NCBI GenBank assembly: GCA_044871085.1
Contig: JBIOZI010000118.1
Location: 1-14,332 of the forward strand
Direction: 5' to 3'
DNA from: CADEED01 sp044871085
GTDB lineage: Bacteria > Pseudomonadota > Gammaproteobacteria > Steroidobacterales > Steroidobacteraceae
Length of the DNA stretch: 14,332 nucleotides
The notes beneath the pieces are model-generated. The model saw only the letters and a list, made by a program, of their open reading frames with translations, was not told the DNA's origin and made no database searches. Shown one piece after another: positions 1 through 7,428 of the stretch. The position numbers were made by a program, and so were the translations under genes. The first letter of the stretch is position 1. The number at the start of each line of letters is the position of its first letter.

Positions 1-1
1 C

Positions 2-1111
2 GAAGATCTCATCGACGTGAGCAAGGAATCGCGCGCCACTATCAAGGGTCTGCGCTACACGCCGGCCGGCGCCTTCGGCTCGGCCCGCTACAAGCTCAAG
101 AGCCTCGAGCAGGATCGTGCCAAGTACGAGCGCCTCATCGAGGTGTTCAAGGCGCACGACATCGGCTACTTCTTCTACAACGGCGGCAACGATTCGATGG
201 ACACGGCTAACAAGGTGTCCCAGATCGGCGATCAGCTCGGCCACAAGGTGGTCTGCATCGGCGTGCCGAAGACCGTCGACAACGACCTGCCGCACACCGA
301 CTGCTGCCCGGGCTTCGGCTCGGTCGCCAAGTACATCGCGGTGTCGACGCGCGAAGCCGCGCTCGACGTGGCCTCGATGGCGAAGACTTCGACCAAGGTG
401 TTCGTCATGGAGGTGATGGGCCGCCACGCCGGCTGGATAGTCGCGGCCGCGGGGCTCGCGGGCAAAGGTCCCGACCAGGCGCCGCACATCATCCTGTTTC
501 CCGAAATCGCCTTCGACAAGGAGAAATTCCTCGCGCGGGTGAAGGACGTGGTGAGCCGCGTCGGCTACTGCGTCGTGGTGGTGTCCGAAGGCGTGCACGA
601 CGCCGAGGGCAAGTTCCTGGCCGACGCCGGCACCAAGGACGCGTTCGGCCACACGCAGCTCGGCGGCGTCGCCCCCGTGGTGGCGAATCTCGTGCGCGAG
701 GCGCACGGCTACAAATATCACTGGGCCGTGCCCGACTACCTACAGCGCGCGTCGCGGCACGTCGCCTCGAAGGTCGACGTGCAGCAGGCCTATGCCATGG
801 GCAAGGCCGCGGTGGAGCTCGCCGTGAAGGGCATGGACGCGGTCATGCCGGCCATCGTGCGCAAGAAGTCCAAGCCCTACAAATGGGTGGTGGGCCACGT
901 GCCACTGTCGCAGGTGGCGAACGTCGAGAAGAAAGTGCCGCGCGATTTCATCACCGAAGACGGCTTCGGGATCACGCAGAAGTGCCGCGAGTACCTGGAG
1001 CCGCTGATCGCCGGCGAGGACTATCCACCGTACAAGAACGGCCTGCCGGACTATGTCCAGATCAAGGGCATTGCCGTGAAGAAGAAACTGAACACCGAAT
1101 TCAAGCCCTGA
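2..1111 (+). CDS. pfp: Pyrophosphate-dependent 6-phosphofructokinase, C-terminal part (5' end outside window)
   Basis: Interconverts fructose 6-phosphate and fructose 1,6-bisphosphate in the cytoplasm, using PPi rather than ATP, as a reversible glycolytic/gluconeogenic step. The reading frame is open back to the first base, so the gene is cut by the window edge. A GTG at 17 is in frame, but it lies inside the fold and is not the true start; the missing part should hold the first nucleotide-binding glycine loop. Counting from that GTG, the motifs are GGNDS (56-60), PKTVDND (84-90) and MGRHAGW (134-140). Asp in GGNDS, where ATP enzymes have Gly, and Lys in PKTVDND are the known marks of PPi use. 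The visible frame is about 369 codons, near the roughly 400-430 usual for the family. A hairpin follows the stop. hppA, another PPi enzyme, lies 2.8 kb downstream on the same strand. The family call is firm; PPi specificity is inferred from these two residues. Confidence 0.95.
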   Translation, partial: EDLIDVSKESRATIKGLRYTPAGAFGSARYKLKSLEQDRAKYERLIEVFKAHDIGYFFYNGGNDSMDTANKVSQIGDQLGHKVVCIGVPKTVDNDLPHTDCCPGFGSVAKYIAVSTREAALDVASMAKTSTKVFVMEVMGRHAGWIVAAAGLAGKGPDQAPHIILFPEIAFDKEKFLARVKDVVSRVGYCVVVVSEGVHDAEGKFLADAGTKDAFGHTQLGGVAPVVANLVREAHGYKYHWAVPDYLQRASRHVASKVDVQQAYAMGKAAVELAVKGMDAVMPAIVRKKSKPYKWVVGHVPLSQVANVEKKVPRDFITEDGFGITQKCREYLEPLIAGEDYPPYKNGLPDYVQIKGIAVKKKLNTEFKP

Positions 1112-1114
1112 CCC

Positions 1115-1133
1115 GGGCGCCCCACGGGCGCCC
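1115..1133 (+). terminator. GC-rich hairpin just after pfp, weak terminator candidate
   Basis: GGGCGCC (1115-1121) pairs with GGCGCCC (1127-1133) across a 5-nt loop, four bases after the pfp stop. No T-run follows, so it is at best an imperfect intrinsic terminator. It could equally protect the mRNA 3' end or be chance in GC-rich DNA. Confidence 0.35.
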
Positions 1134-1246
1134 CGGCGAGTGCCCCGACAGGCGGGCCGCACCCGGTGAGAAAATCGCAGTTCTTGTACATCCGGCGTCA
1201 CGCGTCGGCGGTATTCTTCGCCCATTGCAGGTAGTTGGGGCGAAAA

Positions 1247-3736
1247 ATGCTTCGGTCCGGATATTTTCTCGGTTGCACTCTGGCTTCGGTCCTCGTAGCG
1301 CTCAGCGCCTGCAGCGGCGGCGGTAAAGGCAACAGCAGTCCCCCTTCCCCTCCCCCGACCGTACCGCTGCCGGGCCTCGGCTACACGGCGCCCCCGGCGT
1401 TCACCGTCGGAACGCCGATCGCCACGCTGAATCCGACGGTCACGGGCAATGTCACGGCGTTCGCGGTCGCGCCCGCGCTGCCGGCCGGGCTCACCCTCTC
1501 CACGTCCACGGGAGCGATCGCGGGAACTCCGACCGCCATCACGCCGGCCGCGACATACGTGGTCACCGCGACCAACGCAGGCGGCTCGACCAACTTCAAC
1601 CTCTCGCTGACGGTCAACGATCGCGCGCCGACGCTGCGCTATCCCAGCCCTAACTACAGCTTCACCGCCGGTGTCGAGTCGCGCGGCATCGCCCCCGAGC
1701 TGGGCGGCGGCACCGTCACCCAGTGGAGCGTCAATCCGCCGCTGCCGGCGGGACTGGCTTTGACTGGCCAGGGCGTCCTCGCCGGCACCCCCACGGCCGC
1801 GGCCGCGCGTGCCAGCTACCGCGTCACGGCGCTCAACACCGGCGGTAACGCGACGTTCGACGTGTCGCTGGGCGTGGCGGCCGCGCCGCTGCTCGACCTG
1901 GGCAATGGCGACATCGACGGCATCGTCATGAGCGGCAGCCGGATACTGAGCCACGGTTCGCGCACGGTGTTGTGGGATGCGCAGTCGGGCGGGGTCCTCG
2001 CCGCCATGGCATCGGGCTGCGACGAGGACTGCGAAACACCGGCCGTCGCGCTCCAGGGTTCGACGGCGCTGATGCAGAGCGCGAACGGCTTCCGGCTGTA
2101 CGACGCCGCGAGCGGTGCACTGCTCGCAGACGTGAACATGCCGACCCGGGTCTACAGCTGGTGGAAGCTCGCCACCGACGGCAGCTACGTGGCCTACGTC
2201 GATGGCACGACGCTCACGGTGCGCTCGCGCACCGGCGCATTGCTCTTCACGCGGCCCGGCAATTACGCCGACGCGAACGTGTTCGCCGAACCCGGTGCGC
2301 TGCGCGTCGGCTACGGTCCCGCCGGCACTGCGGTCATCGAGACCATTGCCGTGCCGGGCGGCACGGTGACGCAGAGCCCGCCATTCCTGGGGATTTTCCA
2401 CGCGTGGTTCGACGACGGGCAGCGGTTCCTCTCGCGCGTGGCCGACACCTGGTATGTCTATTCGAAGGACGCCACGCAGCAGCAGGTCGTCGCCCTGCCG
2501 CCGTTCAATGCGCTGCGCGGAGCCGGCGACTGGTACTGGGGCAAGACGGGAATAGACCTGCACATCTATCGCGTCGGATCCGGCGCGACGCCCGTCGCGA
2601 CACACGCCGGTGGGTACTCGGCCCGCATCGACGCAGCAGCCGGCACGCTCGCAGTGCTCGATGTCGACGACAGCGCGCTCAGCATCTACGACCTCACGGG
2701 CAGCGCGCCGGTGCGAACCGATTACGCCTCGCCCATCGGCGTGCTGTCCGCCTACGCAGCCGCATCGCCAGCCGACTGGGTGGTCGGCACCGCCCGCGGC
2801 GAGCTGGTCGGCGAGATACCCGCGGTCGGTGCGCCGCAGAGATACTCCGGTGGCGGCCCGACGAACATCGCGGCAAGCGCGCAACGCGTCGCCGTCGCCA
2901 CGCCAGCCGGCATCCGTCTCGTCAATGCCGTGACGCGCGTACCGGAAGGCGTGATCCCTTTCGACGCCCGCTATCAACTTTCGATTTCGTCGGACGGCGC
3001 CACGCTGGCAGCGGTCGGAAAGCCGCCGGGCTCCACCGATTCCAACGACCGCCTGGTCCGCTTCTACGCGTTGCCGGCCCGAACGCTCATCGGGGAGCGC
3101 ACGTACCTGTGGGTCAGCGGTACGAATTCGCTGCTGGCGGAAGCCACGATTTCTTCTTCCGGTACCCGGGTCAGCGAAGTGCTGCGCGGCGTGACCCAGG
3201 CGGACGAGCTGCGGATCACGCTGCTCGACGGCACTCCCGTGTTCAGCGAGATCCGGGCGACGGGATCCATCATGCCGCCGCTGCTGCTTTCGCCAGGCGA
3301 AAACTCGATCGCCACCTCCGATGGCCGCCCCACGCTCGCAGCGGTTCTGAAGCTCTATCCGAATGGCGTGCTCCTCGACGAGGACCCGATCCGGACGGTC
3401 GCCGTGGGTTGGCTCGACAACAACCGCTTGCTGGTGAATTTCTACCAGCCCGACGCGGGAAACACAGGCCCGGCGTTCGCACGGGCGGAGGTCATCACCT
3501 CGACCGGCAGCAGCGTCGCCATGCCACCGCTGCCGGAATTGACCGCGATCCAGCCCGTGTCCGCGTCCACTCTCTACGCGCCGGATCGCAATGAGATCCT
3601 GGATTTCATGAACGGCAGCCTCGTGTGGTCGAGCGGCTCGCCCATCATCAGCGGCATCGACCGCGGCCGCGGTGCGGTTGCCGGCTCGAACATCGCGTTC
3701 AAGTCGGCGGGCCAGGTCCTGTTCGAGCCGTACTGA
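1247..3736 (+). CDS. Putative outer-membrane lipoprotein with two Ig-like (He_PIG) repeats and a propeller-like C-terminus
   Basis: 829 residues from the ATG at 1247, preceded by a G-rich TTGGGGCG. An in-frame TTG at 1235 would add four residues but leaves the signal sequence unchanged. Residues 1-21 form a lipoprotein signal peptide ending in the lipobox LSAC with Cys22; Ser follows, so outer-membrane sorting is expected. A Gly/Ser/Pro-rich linker leads to two similar beta-rich repeats, about 38-125 and 126-207. Each has the LPAGL ... G.L.GTPT pattern of putative Ig (He_PIG) domains. The rest, about 210-829, is rich in beta strands and short phrases of the form LYDAASG or IYDLTG, suggesting a WD40/YVTN-like propeller. 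No catalytic motif was seen. A role in surface binding or adhesion is inference. It lies between two PPi-metabolism genes with no obvious link to them. It ends 142 bp before hppA, and no convincing terminator was seen between them. Confidence 0.8.
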   Translation: MLRSGYFLGCTLASVLVALSACSGGGKGNSSPPSPPPTVPLPGLGYTAPPAFTVGTPIATLNPTVTGNVTAFAVAPALPAGLTLSTSTGAIAGTPTAITPAATYVVTATNAGGSTNFNLSLTVNDRAPTLRYPSPNYSFTAGVESRGIAPELGGGTVTQWSVNPPLPAGLALTGQGVLAGTPTAAAARASYRVTALNTGGNATFDVSLGVAAAPLLDLGNGDIDGIVMSGSRILSHGSRTVLWDAQSGGVLAAMASGCDEDCETPAVALQGSTALMQSANGFRLYDAASGALLADVNMPTRVYSWWKLATDGSYVAYVDGTTLTVRSRTGALLFTRPGNYADANVFAEPGALRVGYGPAGTAVIETIAVPGGTVTQSPPFLGIFHAWFDDGQRFLSRVADTWYVYSKDATQQQVVALPPFNALRGAGDWYWGKTGIDLHIYRVGSGATPVATHAGGYSARIDAAAGTLAVLDVDDSALSIYDLTGSAPVRTDYASPIGVLSAYAAASPADWVVGTARGELVGEIPAVGAPQRYSGGGPTNIAASAQRVAVATPAGIRLVNAVTRVPEGVIPFDARYQLSISSDGATLAAVGKPPGSTDSNDRLVRFYALPARTLIGERTYLWVSGTNSLLAEATISSSGTRVSEVLRGVTQADELRITLLDGTPVFSEIRATGSIMPPLLLSPGENSIATSDGRPTLAAVLKLYPNGVLLDEDPIRTVAVGWLDNNRLLVNFYQPDAGNTGPAFARAEVITSTGSSVAMPPLPELTAIQPVSASTLYAPDRNEILDFMNGSLVWSSGSPIISGIDRGRGAVAGSNIAFKSAGQVLFEPY

Positions 3737-3772
3737 CCTCCGACTGTCCCACGTTGTCATCGTGCGACGCGG

Positions 3773-3801
3773 TTGGCCCGGCCCCGGCTCGTTGTTATAG
3801 T
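3773..3801 (+). promoter_or_regulatory. Sigma-70-type promoter for hppA
   Basis: TTGGCC (3773-3778) and TATAGT (3796-3801) are separated by exactly 17 bp, about 78 bp before the hppA start. The leader between them and the gene is unusually A/T-rich near 3840-3866 and ends in the ribosome site TAAGGAG (3867-3873), five bases before ATG. This suggests hppA is transcribed independently of the upstream lipoprotein gene. Seen by eye only. Confidence 0.55.
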
Positions 3802-3878
3802 GCGCGCCCTTTCGGGGTGGCGGCTCAGACGCGCACTCCTTTAAAACAACTAAGCTTTTGATTTCGTAAGGAGTCCGC

Positions 3879-5969
3879 ATGGGTGCCACGACGTGGCTGT
3901 GGCTGGCGATCGGCGCCGGTGTCGTAGCCGTTTTGTACGGCGTGTTCTCGATGATGGCGATCCTCAAGCTGCCGGCGGGCAATGCCCGCATGCAGGACAT
4001 CGCCGCGGCCATCCAGGCCGGTGCGAAGGCATATCTCAACCGTCAGTACACCACCATCGCCATCGTCGGCCTGGTGCTGTGCGCGATCATCGGCTTCACG
4101 CCGCTCGGCTGGTTCACCGCCGGCGGATTCGCGGTCGGCGCGATCCTCTCCGGACTCGCAGGCTACATTGGCATGAACATCTCCGTGCGCGCCAACGTGC
4201 GCACCGCGGAGGCGGCCAACAGAGGCCTCAACGCCGCGCTGCAAGTCGCCTTCAAGGGCGGCGCCATCACCGGCATGCTGGTGGTCGGGCTCGGCCTGTT
4301 GGGAGTGGCCGGCTACTACACGCTGCTCCAGCCGCGCATCGGCACCGACGCCGCGCTGCACGCGCTGGTGGGTCTCGCCTTCGGCGGCTCGCTCATCTCC
4401 ATCTTCGCGCGCCTCGGCGGCGGCATCTTCACCAAGGGCGCCGACGTCGGCGCGGATTTGGTGGGCAAGGTCGAAGCCGGCATACCCGAAGACGATCCGC
4501 GTAATCCCGCGGTGATCGCGGACAACGTCGGCGACAACGTCGGCGACTGCGCCGGCATGGCAGCGGACCTGTTCGAGACCTACGCCGTGACGCTGGTCGC
4601 CACGATGTTGTTAGGCGGCCTGGTCATGCAGGGTCTCGGCGAAAACGCCGTCCTGTACCCGCTGGCGCTCGGTGCCGCATCCATCATCTCCTCCATCGTC
4701 GGCACCTTCTTCGTGAAGACCTCCGACGGCGGCAAGATCATGAACGCGCTGTACAAGGGCGTCATCGTCTCGGGCCTGATTTCGGCGGCCGCCTTCTGGT
4801 TCATCACCGAGAAGCTTATGGCGAATACCGCCGCGACGCCGAACCTGCAGATGAACATGTTCTATTGTTCGCTGATCGGCCTCGCGCTCACCGCCGCCAT
4901 GATCGTGATCACCGAGTACTACACGGCGACCGAATTCTCGCCGGTGCGCAAGGTGGCCGCGGCCTCGCAGACCGGCCACGCCACCAACATCATCGCGGGC
5001 CTCGGCGTGTCGATGAAGTCGACCGCGCTGCCGGTCATCGCGATCTGCCTGGCGATCTTCGGCGCGTACACGCTGGGTGAGGCGAGCGGCACGGGCCACG
5101 GCCTGTACGGCATCGCGATCGCCGCCACCTCGATGCTGTCGCTGACCGGCATGGTGGTGGCGCTCGATGCCTACGGCCCCATCACGGACAATGCCGGCGG
5201 CATCGCCGAGATGGCGGGTCTCGACAAGAAGATCCGCGACATCACCGATCCGCTCGACGCCGTGGGCAACACCACGAAAGCCGTGACCAAGGGCTATGCC
5301 ATCGGCTCGGCCGGCCTCGCCGCGCTGGTGCTGTTCGCCGACTACACGCACAACCTCGAGACGCATCTGCTCGCGAGCGGCCGCGAGATGGTGGCGTTCT
5401 CGCTGTCGGATCCGGCCGTGATCATCGGCCTGTTCATCGGCGGACTCGTACCCTATCTATTCGGCGCCATGGCGATGGAAGCCGTGGGCCGCGCCGCGGG
5501 CGCGGTGGTCGAAGAGGTGCGCCGCCAGTTCCGCGAGATCAAGGGAATCATGGAAGGCACCGCGAAGCCGGAATACGGCCGCGCCGTGGACCTGCTCACC
5601 AAGGCGGCGATCAAGGAGATGATCATCCCCTCGCTGCTGCCCATCCTCATTCCGGTGGTCGTGGCGTTCGGCCTCAACTGGCTCATGGGCCCCGGCGCGG
5701 GCATCCGGGCGCTCGGCGGCCTGCTCATCGGCACCATCGTCACGGGACTCTTCGTCGCCATTTCCATGTGCACCGGCGGCGGCGCCTGGGACAACGCGAA
5801 GAAGTACATCGAGGAAGGCAACTTCGGCGGCAAGGGCTCCGACGCACACAAGGCTTCGGTGACCGGCGATACCGTCGGCGATCCGTACAAGGACACCGCG
5901 GGACCGGCCATCAACCCGCTCATCAAGATCATCAACATCGTCGCGCTGCTGCTGGTGCCGCTGCTCTGA
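3879..5969 (+). CDS. hppA: K+-insensitive H+-translocating membrane pyrophosphatase
   Basis: Integral inner-membrane pump that hydrolyses cytoplasmic PPi and moves protons outward. 696 residues, a normal length for bacterial members, nearly all hydrophobic helices separated by conserved cytoplasmic loops. The substrate-binding signature DVGADLVGKVE is at 189-199, followed by the acidic motif DNVGDNVGDCAG from 215 (D215, D219, D223). A second catalytic loop near the C-terminus contains GDTVGDPYKDTAGP. In GNTTKAVTKG (from 463), Lys467 and Thr470 occupy the two positions that are Ala/Ala in K+-dependent enzymes, so this is the K+-independent H+-pumping subfamily. The start is fixed by TAAGGAG five bases upstream, and it has its own promoter at 3773-3801 and a strong terminator after it. 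Near pfp, it suggests PPi is recycled as an energy currency here. The family call is very secure. Confidence 0.98.
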   Translation: MGATTWLWLAIGAGVVAVLYGVFSMMAILKLPAGNARMQDIAAAIQAGAKAYLNRQYTTIAIVGLVLCAIIGFTPLGWFTAGGFAVGAILSGLAGYIGMNISVRANVRTAEAANRGLNAALQVAFKGGAITGMLVVGLGLLGVAGYYTLLQPRIGTDAALHALVGLAFGGSLISIFARLGGGIFTKGADVGADLVGKVEAGIPEDDPRNPAVIADNVGDNVGDCAGMAADLFETYAVTLVATMLLGGLVMQGLGENAVLYPLALGAASIISSIVGTFFVKTSDGGKIMNALYKGVIVSGLISAAAFWFITEKLMANTAATPNLQMNMFYCSLIGLALTAAMIVITEYYTATEFSPVRKVAAASQTGHATNIIAGLGVSMKSTALPVIAICLAIFGAYTLGEASGTGHGLYGIAIAATSMLSLTGMVVALDAYGPITDNAGGIAEMAGLDKKIRDITDPLDAVGNTTKAVTKGYAIGSAGLAALVLFADYTHNLETHLLASGREMVAFSLSDPAVIIGLFIGGLVPYLFGAMAMEAVGRAAGAVVEEVRRQFREIKGIMEGTAKPEYGRAVDLLTKAAIKEMIIPSLLPILIPVVVAFGLNWLMGPGAGIRALGGLLIGTIVTGLFVAISMCTGGGAWDNAKKYIEEGNFGGKGSDAHKASVTGDTVGDPYKDTAGPAINPLIKIINIVALLLVPLL

Positions 5970-6002
5970 CGAGCTGATCGGGCTCTTCCGGGAGACTCAT
6001 GG

Positions 6003-6033
6003 ACGCCGGCCTTTCTCGAAGGGCCGGCGTTTT
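6003..6033 (+). terminator. Intrinsic terminator after hppA
   Basis: ACGCCGGCC (6003-6011) pairs with GGCCGGCGT (6022-6030). The stem can extend inward by TTT/AAG (one G-T pair) to leave a CTCG loop, and four Ts end it (6030-6033). It lies 33 bp after the hppA stop and separates hppA from msrB. Confidence 0.85.
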
Positions 6034-6068
6034 CATTCGTGGGTGCGGGTCCTTTGGAATCGTGGCCT

Positions 6069-6097
6069 TTTTTGCGCGGGGCACCGCCCCATATACG
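6069..6097 (+). promoter_or_regulatory. Tentative msrB promoter
   Basis: After the hppA terminator msrB should need its own promoter. The best candidate is a T-run with TTTTTG (6069-6074), 17 bp, then TATACG (6092-6097). The -35 match is poor. The spacer holds a small perfect inverted repeat, GGGGC-ACC-GCCCC (6078-6090), which could be an operator or chance. Confidence 0.3.
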
Positions 6098-6123
6098 CTG
6101 CGGTTCTCGCCCAGGAGGTCGCC

Positions 6124-6525
6124 ATGCCAGACGAAAAGTTTCCCATCGAGAAGTCCGAAACCGAGTGGCGGCAATTGCTGCCGGCCGACACGTTTCGCGT
6201 GATGCGCGAGCACGGCACCGAGCGCGCCGGCACGAGCCCGTTCAACTACGAAAAGCGCTCGGGCGTCTATTCCTGTGCCGCCTGCGGTCAGCCGTTGTTC
6301 GAATCGGGCACCAAGTACGAGAGCGGCTCGGGCTGGCCCAGCTTCTTCCGTCCGCTGCCCGGCGCGGTCGCGACCACGACGGATCGGACCCACGGAATGA
6401 CGCGCGTGGAAGTGCACTGCGCGAGCTGCGGCGGGCATCTCGGACACGTGTTCGACGATGGCCCGGCGCCCACGGGACAGCGCTACTGCATGAATGGCGT
6501 GTCGTTGAAGTTCGACCCGAAGTAG
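6124..6525 (+). CDS. msrB: Peptide-methionine (R)-S-oxide reductase MsrB
   Basis: Reduces the R epimer of methionine sulfoxide in oxidised proteins, normally with thioredoxin as electron donor. 133 residues, a typical size, with no signal peptide, so cytoplasmic. The ATG at 6124 is fixed by a perfect AGGAGG (6113-6118) five bases upstream. Two CxxC pairs, C51/C54 and C99/C102, form the structural zinc site. The core motifs GWPSF (70-74), HLGHVF (105-110) and RYCMN (120-124) are present; Cys122 is the catalytic residue. Oddly, the usual resolving cysteine in SGCGWPSF is Ser69 here, and no cysteine lies near residue 31, the other known resolving position. The only cysteines are the zinc ligands and Cys122. 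Regeneration may therefore proceed directly from the sulfenic acid. It is transcribed alone, toward a large inverted repeat that starts 20 bp past its stop. Confidence 0.97.
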   Translation: MPDEKFPIEKSETEWRQLLPADTFRVMREHGTERAGTSPFNYEKRSGVYSCAACGQPLFESGTKYESGSGWPSFFRPLPGAVATTTDRTHGMTRVEVHCASCGGHLGHVFDDGPAPTGQRYCMNGVSLKFDPK

Positions 6526-6551
6526 CGCAGGGGTGCCTCGCAGGGGTGCCT
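6526..6551. repeat. Perfect 13-bp tandem duplication after msrB
   Basis: CGCAGGGGTGCCT occurs at 6526-6538 and again at 6539-6551, directly abutting, starting at the base after the msrB stop. The second copy overlaps the left end of the large inverted repeat. A further 9-bp unit, GGGATTCTC, is tandemly doubled at 6556-6573. Confidence 0.9.
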
Positions 6552-6742
6552 GGTCGGGATTCTCGGGATTCTCGGGTTTGGAAAATGGGGACATTCCCCA
6601 TTTCCTGAGCAAAAGGGGACAGACCTCGTTTGATCGCAACTAGATTGATGCCACGCCGGAGAGGTCTGTCCCCTTTTGCCCGCGAAGCCGGGAAATGGGG
6701 AATGTCCCCATCTTCCAAACCCGAGAATCCCGACCAGGCACC
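6545..6742. repeat. 198-bp inverted repeat with 82-83-bp arms, REP/MITE-like palindromic element
   Basis: The left arm (6545-6627) and right arm (6661-6742) are near-perfect reverse complements around a 33-bp centre (6628-6660). Differences are one base substitution (A/G near 6584), a 9-bp extra unit in the left arm (GGGATTCTC doubled), and a divergent patch in which the right arm carries about 8 extra bases with a small CCCG/CGGG hairpin. Each arm has its own palindrome, AAATGGGGA-CAT-TCCCCATTT, and a GGGGACAGACC box beside the centre. It fills the gap between the convergent genes msrB and the 122-residue hypothetical gene, ending 6 bp from the latter's stop. It codes for nothing evident, and I see no target-site duplication. 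Boxes of the GGGGACAGACC type recur, as I recall, beside REP-associated (Y1/IS200-like) transposase genes, so a non-autonomous mobile palindrome is my inference. No transposase is in the window. As RNA it would fold into a long hairpin and could stop transcription from both sides. Confidence 0.9.
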
Positions 6743-6748
6743 ACCCGT

Positions 6749-7117
6749 CTAGCGGCGCCGCATCCCGGGCCGCACCGCGGTGCGCGCGGTCTCGCCGAGT
6801 AGTTCGGTACCGGTCTTGTCCGCGTCGATCGCCGGACCGGCGTTCACGAGGACGGCGCTCACGAGCTTGTTGAGGCGCAAGCAATAGGCGGCCGCTTCCG
6901 GGGTGGTGGGTGCGATGTTCTCGAGCGCGTGCGCGATGTCGTGGAGCCTGCGCTCGATGCGCGAATCCATCTTCAGGCTGTGGGTGACGCAGGCGCTGAC
7001 GCAGGCGGTTATTTCCGCATCCAGGGCGCCGGCCGACGTGCCCGCGATGTTGAGACCGCGCATTTCGGGCGGACAGCCCGCCTGCAGATGCTCACGCCAC
7101 ATTTGCGACAGTTGCAT
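6749..7117 (-). CDS. Small hypothetical protein
   Basis: 122 residues from the ATG at 7117, chosen because GGGAGG (plus-strand 7126-7131) lies 8 bases upstream. An in-frame TTG at 7162 gives 15 more residues but lacks such a site. I do not recognise the family. The protein is mostly helical in composition, opens with MQLSQMWREHLQAG, and has a central stretch with two nearby cysteines (ITACVSACVTH) followed by charged helices rich in Arg, Leu and Ala. There is no signal peptide, clear membrane segment or catalytic motif. Balanced amino-acid composition, a good ribosome site and the lack of Arg-rich shadow character argue it is real. It converges with msrB across the inverted repeat and diverges from the DoxX gene across a 311-bp gap. 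Confidence 0.65.
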   Translation of the reverse strand: MQLSQMWREHLQAGCPPEMRGLNIAGTSAGALDAEITACVSACVTHSLKMDSRIERRLHDIAHALENIAPTTPEAAAYCLRLNKLVSAVLVNAGPAIDADKTGTELLGETARTAVRPGMRRR

Positions 7118-7428
7118 CCCAATCGCCTCCCAAGACGTCGAATCCGCCGCAAAGTACCGCAATTTGCTGCACGCGTCCCGCGCAATTTTTGTTTGCCGAA
7201 TTGCACATCGGCCGGGATTCGTGGTCCCGATCCCACAGACGCAGTCCAGGTTCCGCTGCTACCCGGCTAAGTGCCTGATTTGGCGCATGCCTGACAAACA
7301 AAACTGGCGTTGCAAACGGGCCATATTCCTGTCGGAAAAACTTACAAAAGCCGATGCTGCGGCCGGCTCGCGGCGAAATATCCCGCGCCCTCGCCGGGTC
7401 TCCGCTAACTAGCAAAGAGGGAGAGCAC
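7118..7428. other. Divergent intergenic region, relatively A/T-rich
   Basis: 311 bp between the start of the small hypothetical gene and the doxX start. Base use is visibly richer in A and T than in neighbouring genes, with runs such as CAATTTTTGTTTG (7192-7204) and GGAAAAACTTACAAAAG (about 7335-7351). It should hold promoters for both divergent genes, but I could not assign convincing -35/-10 pairs. Near the right end is AAAGAGGGAGA, the doxX ribosome site. Apparent reading frames crossing it look like shadows. No RNA gene was recognised. Confidence 0.5.

Noticed and set aside
1184..1217. TTGTAC ... TATTCT as a promoter for the lipoprotein gene
   Set aside because: The spacing is 22 bp, too long for a sigma-70 promoter, and no better -35 is at the right distance.
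1972..3594. A 540-codon plus-strand frame inside the lipoprotein gene
   Set aside because: Arg/His-rich out-of-frame reading of the real gene with no start signal or domain.
740..4039. A 1099-codon open frame on the minus strand
   Set aside because: It runs antisense across pfp, the lipoprotein gene and the start of hppA, is extremely Arg/Gly/Ala-rich, and has no recognisable domain. It is a by-product of G/C third-position bias in the true genes.
5999..6202. Short plus-strand frame starting at an ATG in the hppA terminator
   Set aside because: Its start lies within the terminator hairpin and the frame runs out of register into msrB, whose own start has a perfect AGGAGG.
6903..7412. A 169-codon plus-strand frame spanning the hypothetical gene and the divergent gap
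   Set aside because: It lacks a ribosome site, is antisense to a better-supported gene, and its composition shifts partway with no domain.
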